NCBI GenBank assembly: GCA_029203185.1
Contig: CP119310.1
Location: 1,054,001 to 1,118,000 of the forward strand
Reading direction: 5' to 3'
Source: Candidatus Chryseobacterium colombiense
GTDB taxonomy: Bacteria > Bacteroidota > Bacteroidia > Flavobacteriales > Weeksellaceae
DNA: 64,000 bases
Part shown: one piece after another, positions 60,631 through 64,000 of the stretch
How positions within the stretch are numbered: the stretch's first letter is position 1
Layout: the number at the start of each line of letters is the position of its first letter
The notes under the pieces: generated by a model
Databases searched by the model: none
What the model was told of the DNA's origin: nothing
Seen by the model: only the letters and a program-made list of their open reading frames with translations
Made by a program: the position numbers and the translations under genes

Positions 60631-62514
60631 TTAATAATCTCCAAAATCAGAATCTTCGTTGCTTACTTTGACTAAGTATTCTATTCCGTCGATAGCTTTT
60701 GAAATAATACGGTTTCTAAGCATACTAGCCATATTTTCCCAATAGACTCTTCCATAGAAAGAATAATTTTGAGGAATAATCTCCACTTCTACCGTACGTA
60801 CAAAGCCTTCTTTAGGTTTATTACTGATCATAGTCCCTCTGGTTACTCTTACTTCTTTCAGTTCATCCTTCAGTACCATTCTGCAGTAGTTTTTTACATC
60901 TTCCAAAGAAATGATCTTATCCCGGGTCGTCAAAGCATATTTATAGGCCTGAATGCTATCCGTTCCTTTTTGCTCCTCTGCTCCTCCGATCGTTTCGGTA
61001 AGAAGTACCAGCATTTGAGATTTCAGCTGATTGGATAATTCTGTTCCCGGGCGCATATGATTGGCTAATGTAGAGTGAGTCACCCAAAACGACGCATAGG
61101 TATGATCTGTTTTATCAACAGGTTCCATGATCACATAATTCAGCTCCTGTTTAATACTTCTTTTAGCATTATTGACTTTTTGAATCATAGATTTCATCTT
61201 ATCCGACATTTCACTCAGAATACCTTTTACATTATCCCTGTTCAACAGTGAAAATGCTGCGATTTCATCTCTGGTGAGCTCCAGTACACTTGCAATCATA
61301 TCGACTGCATTTCTGTTGGAAAAGCGCTCCATACCACCTTTACGAACAGTATACAATCCTTTTTTCAGATCATCGTTTGGCGTAAACGGAATTTCGGTAT
61401 ACCTTCTTCCGTCACCGTCCTGAACTTCGTCCACATACAGGAAATGCTCTCCGTCATCCGTAACTAAAGGAATATTATTTCCCATGATATCAAGACTGTA
61501 TTCCGTTTTCTTCCAACCTCTGTTGTAAATAGGGAACGCATTCAGCACAAATGAAAAATTATCCAGGATCTCAGCGGAAAACTGAGGCGGAAACTCAAAA
61601 GTAAGCCATAAGAATTTTTTTCCGTCTATATACTTGTTGATTTCTTCTTTATAATCCAGGAAGCTCAAATTTTCAGGAAGCTTTCCTGCTTCAGTAAATA
61701 GGCTTTCCGAAATTCCTTTTATTTCTATAAACTTATGATGATAAACACTTTTAACATCTTCTATCAATTTATTCTGGATTGACTGCTCTTTAAAAATTTG
61801 TTCATAACCATCAGTCTGATTATTTTTTAAATAAGTAAGACCTTCCCTTACAAACAGCGGATTTCCATTACTGGTAACTGTGATGTAAGGTAAAAGCTTA
61901 TAGACAAAATCCATGTGTTCAAACGCCGGATTTGAGCAATAAATACTTAGATTTTTAGGAAATTTTTCACTGCTGTATTTTGATACATTAATTCCAATGG
62001 TAACTTTTCTGTAATCTTCAGGTCTTCCCTGAAATCTGGCAATGGGGATTTTATTCAGCCTGTCATCTATGCCGTAACATGTATTCCCGACAAACATTAT
62101 AGACGTTTGGACTTTATTGATCCTTACATTTCCTACCGGAGTAAAAGGAATATTAATTTGCTTATCAGACTCTGATTTCACTGTAGAAATCATTTGTTTT
62201 CTGAAGAAAAACTCCGTATGCTCCAGTAAAACCTCCGAAGATTCCGTCGGGTTGGTAAATGCAACCGCATGGGCAGGAACTGGATGGGTATAAATAGACG
62301 GAGTGAGAAGCTTAGCCAGCTTTTCTAAAATTCGGGCATTTACCGTCTGTATTTCATTGTTTGCTTTGAAAACTTCTGTACTGAATGCATCGATCAACAG
62401 TTTTACAAAAGGATCTAAAGACTGTGGACTTTTCAATCCCCAAACTTTAGTTGCATTCTGAAGCATTCTCGCTTTTACTGATTCTTTGGAATATATATTC
62501 TGATCTAAATTCAT
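60631..62514 (-). CDS. tssF: Type VI secretion baseplate protein TssF (T6SSiii)
   Basis: A 627-residue wedge protein of the T6SS baseplate. The N-terminus (SVKARMLQNATKVWGLKSPQSLDPFVKLLIDAFSTEVFKANNEIQTV) and PAHAVAFTNP near residue 80 match TssF proteins, whose dimer binds TssG and TssE. The length is near the family norm. It lies 25 bases after tssE in a two-gene unit. The rest of the wedge, tssG, is about 54 kb away at 5.2-6.2 kb in the same direction, which is unusual for genes whose products form one complex. Confidence 0.88.
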   Translation of the reverse strand: MNLDQNIYSKESVKARMLQNATKVWGLKSPQSLDPFVKLLIDAFSTEVFKANNEIQTVNARILEKLAKLLTPSIYTHPVPAHAVAFTNPTESSEVLLEHTEFFFRKQMISTVKSESDKQINIPFTPVGNVRINKVQTSIMFVGNTCYGIDDRLNKIPIARFQGRPEDYRKVTIGINVSKYSSEKFPKNLSIYCSNPAFEHMDFVYKLLPYITVTSNGNPLFVREGLTYLKNNQTDGYEQIFKEQSIQNKLIEDVKSVYHHKFIEIKGISESLFTEAGKLPENLSFLDYKEEINKYIDGKKFLWLTFEFPPQFSAEILDNFSFVLNAFPIYNRGWKKTEYSLDIMGNNIPLVTDDGEHFLYVDEVQDGDGRRYTEIPFTPNDDLKKGLYTVRKGGMERFSNRNAVDMIASVLELTRDEIAAFSLLNRDNVKGILSEMSDKMKSMIQKVNNAKRSIKQELNYVIMEPVDKTDHTYASFWVTHSTLANHMRPGTELSNQLKSQMLVLLTETIGGAEEQKGTDSIQAYKYALTTRDKIISLEDVKNYCRMVLKDELKEVRVTRGTMISNKPKEGFVRTVEVEIIPQNYSFYGRVYWENMASMLRNRIISKAIDGIEYLVKVSNEDSDFGDY

Positions 62515-62539
62515 AATTTGTGATTACCTTTTAAAAAAT

Positions 62540-62980
62540 TTAATCGATAGACATCGGGCTCAAAAACAATTCTGTAGAAAAGCTGAACCGCTCTCCCGTC
62601 ATCTCCATTTTTGCATTGATGGCTATCTTTACTTTTTTCTTAACTTCTGTGTGCTCTTTTGTATCGTAAGTATGCTCTACAAACTGAATATGGGCTTCAA
62701 TTTGAGGCTGTACAATCCGGGGTTCGTATTCCTGTATCTGTCTTTTCAGACTCTTAATGAAAACGTTTTCCCATACAGCACTGGTAACTCCATTATCGAA
62801 TTCCAGGTTCCAAACATCGTTTCCGTAATTTTCATCATATCTGTTTTCGCCTTTTTTAGTAGTGATCAGCAACATAATGTTGTGGGCAATACTCTCACCC
62901 ATATCGCAGGTGTCAATACTCCCCCCTTCAGTCATTAATGTTGACGGAACAAAAGGCATTCTGTAATTTGGTGTGTCCAT
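62540..62980 (-). CDS. tssE: Type VI secretion baseplate protein TssE (gp25-like, T6SSiii)
   Basis: A 146-residue gp25/lysozyme-fold baseplate protein. ESIAHNIMLLITTKKGENRYDENYGNDVWNLEFDN contains the 'R.d..yG...w' core of gp25-like proteins that join the wedge to the sheath. FIKSLKRQIQEYEPRIVQPQIEAHIQ completes the fold. It directly precedes tssF. The upstream gap (62981-63124) shows no clear promoter box. Confidence 0.88.
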   Translation of the reverse strand: MDTPNYRMPFVPSTLMTEGGSIDTCDMGESIAHNIMLLITTKKGENRYDENYGNDVWNLEFDNGVTSAVWENVFIKSLKRQIQEYEPRIVQPQIEAHIQFVEHTYDTKEHTEVKKKVKIAINAKMEMTGERFSFSTELFLSPMSID

Positions 62981-63089
62981 GATTCAACTTCTGTGATTTA
63001 CTTCATAATTCTGGTTTACTTGAAAAGAAATACCAAATTAAACATTTTTCACGAAATAGAGTATTACAATTTTGAAAGATCATTTATAA

Positions 63090-63122
63090 AACAAAAGCTG
63101 CCCGTTTTTAGAGCAGCTTTAT
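63090..63122 (-). terminator. Terminator of the APC permease gene
   Basis: AAAGCTGC pairs with GCAGCTTT around an 11-base loop. TTTTGTTTTAT follows on the minus strand, just past the permease stop. Confidence 0.85.
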
Positions 63123-63124
63123 AT

Positions 63125-64000
63125 TTATTCTTCAACTTTCTTATTTCTATTAATAAAATAATATACAGGAAGTCCGAGCAAAACCAATAAAAATCCGGGC
63201 CAGGTGTATTGTTGCTTATAAATTAAAAGTAAAATACAAAATCCTGCCCCAATCAATAAATAAACAATTGGCGTGATTGGATATAACCATGTCTTGTAAG
63301 GCCTTTCCAGATTGGGCTGTTTATATCTTAAATAGATTACTCCAAAAACCGTAATCATATAAAACAGTACGATAACAAAGGAAATCATATCTAAAAGATT
63401 CCCGTACTGACCGCTCAGACAAAGTAAGGAAGCCCAAATTCCCTGCATCCACAGAGCATTGGCAGGAACTTCATTTTTATTGTTTTTTTCAGCTTTCTTA
63501 AAAAACATTCCATCTTTTGCCATCGTCTGGAAAACCCTTGCTCCTGCTAAAATCAATCCGTTATCACAGCCAAAAGTAGAAACCATTACCAATACCGCGA
63601 TAATTATGGTTCCTGCACTTCCGAAAATAGAATGAGAAGCTGCAACCGCTACTCTGTCATTTTCTGCAAACGCAATGGCATCTCTGCTTAATGCGTTTAA
63701 ATACACATAGTTTACGGCAATATATAAAATGATAACAGCCGAGGTTCCATAAATCATTGATTTTACGACATTCCTCTTTGGATTCTCAATTTCTCCAGAA
63801 ACAAAAGTTACACTTTCCCAAGCCACAGAACTGAAAACAGAGCCAACCATTGCCGCGGCAATTCCGCCCATTAAAGTCATTCCGCCAATAGGTTCCCAAC
63901 CTTCTTTCAGAAAGTTTCCAAGTGTGTCTTTTTTAAGGTTATTAAAAGAATCCATTCCAAAACTGAAGTTTTCGGCCATATGAGAAATATCCACCAGCAT
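63125..64000 (-). CDS. APC-family amino acid permease (N-terminal part outside window)
   Basis: The 291 codons present cover the C-terminal part of an amino acid/polyamine permease; the family is about 430-500 residues, so the true start lies beyond 64000 and the Met at the edge is internal. About seven membrane helices are visible. GAAMVGSVFSSVAWESVTFVSGEIENPKRNVVKSM near residue 50 is the helix 6 / loop signature of the APC superfamily, and TFGCDNGLILAGARVFQTMAKDGMFF follows the typical helix 8 pattern. It faces away from tssE. Substrate unknown. Confidence 0.9.
   Translation of the reverse strand: MLVDISHMAENFSFGMDSFNNLKKDTLGNFLKEGWEPIGGMTLMGGIAAAMVGSVFSSVAWESVTFVSGEIENPKRNVVKSMIYGTSAVIILYIAVNYVYLNALSRDAIAFAENDRVAVAASHSIFGSAGTIIIAVLVMVSTFGCDNGLILAGARVFQTMAKDGMFFKKAEKNNKNEVPANALWMQGIWASLLCLSGQYGNLLDMISFVIVLFYMITVFGVIYLRYKQPNLERPYKTWLYPITPIVYLLIGAGFCILLLIYKQQYTWPGFLLVLLGLPVYYFINRNKKVEE

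Noticed and set aside
1..64000. Search for tRNA or rRNA genes, prophage, insertion sequences and defence systems
   Set aside because: No tRNA cloverleaf, rRNA segment, transposase, integrase, Cas, restriction or reverse transcriptase gene was recognised; only the SRP RNA was found among RNA genes.

Overview
The window looks like a chromosomal segment of a Flavobacteriia bacterium, most likely Chryseobacterium or a close Weeksellaceae relative. This is an inference from several signs: AT-rich DNA, a short 288-residue primary sigma factor, repeated TAnnTTTG (-7) promoter boxes with upstream TTG (-33) boxes, a Bacteroidetes-type T6SS (T6SSiii) with TssN, DUF2723 and HYC_CC_PP family proteins, an alpha-oxoamine synthase pair of the sulfonolipid type, and a bacterial small SRP RNA. 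I see no transposase, integrase, phage or CRISPR array. The accessory signal lies in regulation, small genes and dispersed palindromic repeats.

Left end (1-9.3 kb): a truncated threonine-aldolase-type gene diverges from a DtxR/MntR regulator whose promoter carries an inverted repeat. A class V aminotransferase follows. Next comes a T6SSiii block, tssG-tssN-tssK, read leftward. Then come an exported S1/P1 nuclease, rpoD and a lipoprotein. 9.3-13.2 kb is a copper-handling unit: HYC_CC_PP protein, DUF3347 protein and a large fusion of two metal-binding modules, a CopA-type multicopper oxidase and a CopB-like tail. 13.3-23 kb holds a TonB-dependent receptor, kdsA and two large membrane glycosyltransferase-like proteins.

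23-29 kb: a CBS/cysteine-synthase-like enzyme followed by an alpha-oxoamine synthase, together likely the first steps of sulfonolipid (capnine) synthesis, then an EamA permease and a B12-type radical SAM protein with an unusual CX4CX2C cluster motif. 29-48 kb is mostly housekeeping: atpDC, ribF, kdsB, aminotransferase, phosphoglucomutase, a GT2 cluster, the SRP RNA with a textbook promoter, and menB-menA. There is also an ADP-ribosylglycohydrolase, a lipoprotein glutathione peroxidase and a four-helix-bundle gene set among repeats.

48-64 kb: gyrA with a TPR protein, two very His-rich small exported proteins, a GNAT/YetF pair, a 44-residue double-glycine leader peptide (orphan RiPP/bacteriocin-like precursor), uvrA, and a Crp/Fnr regulator followed by a perfect TGTGA-N6-TCACA palindrome in front of a DJ-1/PfpI-ABM operon. 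A second T6SS block, tssE-tssF, and the C-terminal part of an APC permease complete the window. The two T6SS blocks have the same orientation and lie about 54 kb apart, with unrelated mostly housekeeping genes between them. Seven copies or remnants of an inverted-repeat element sit in intergenic gaps.
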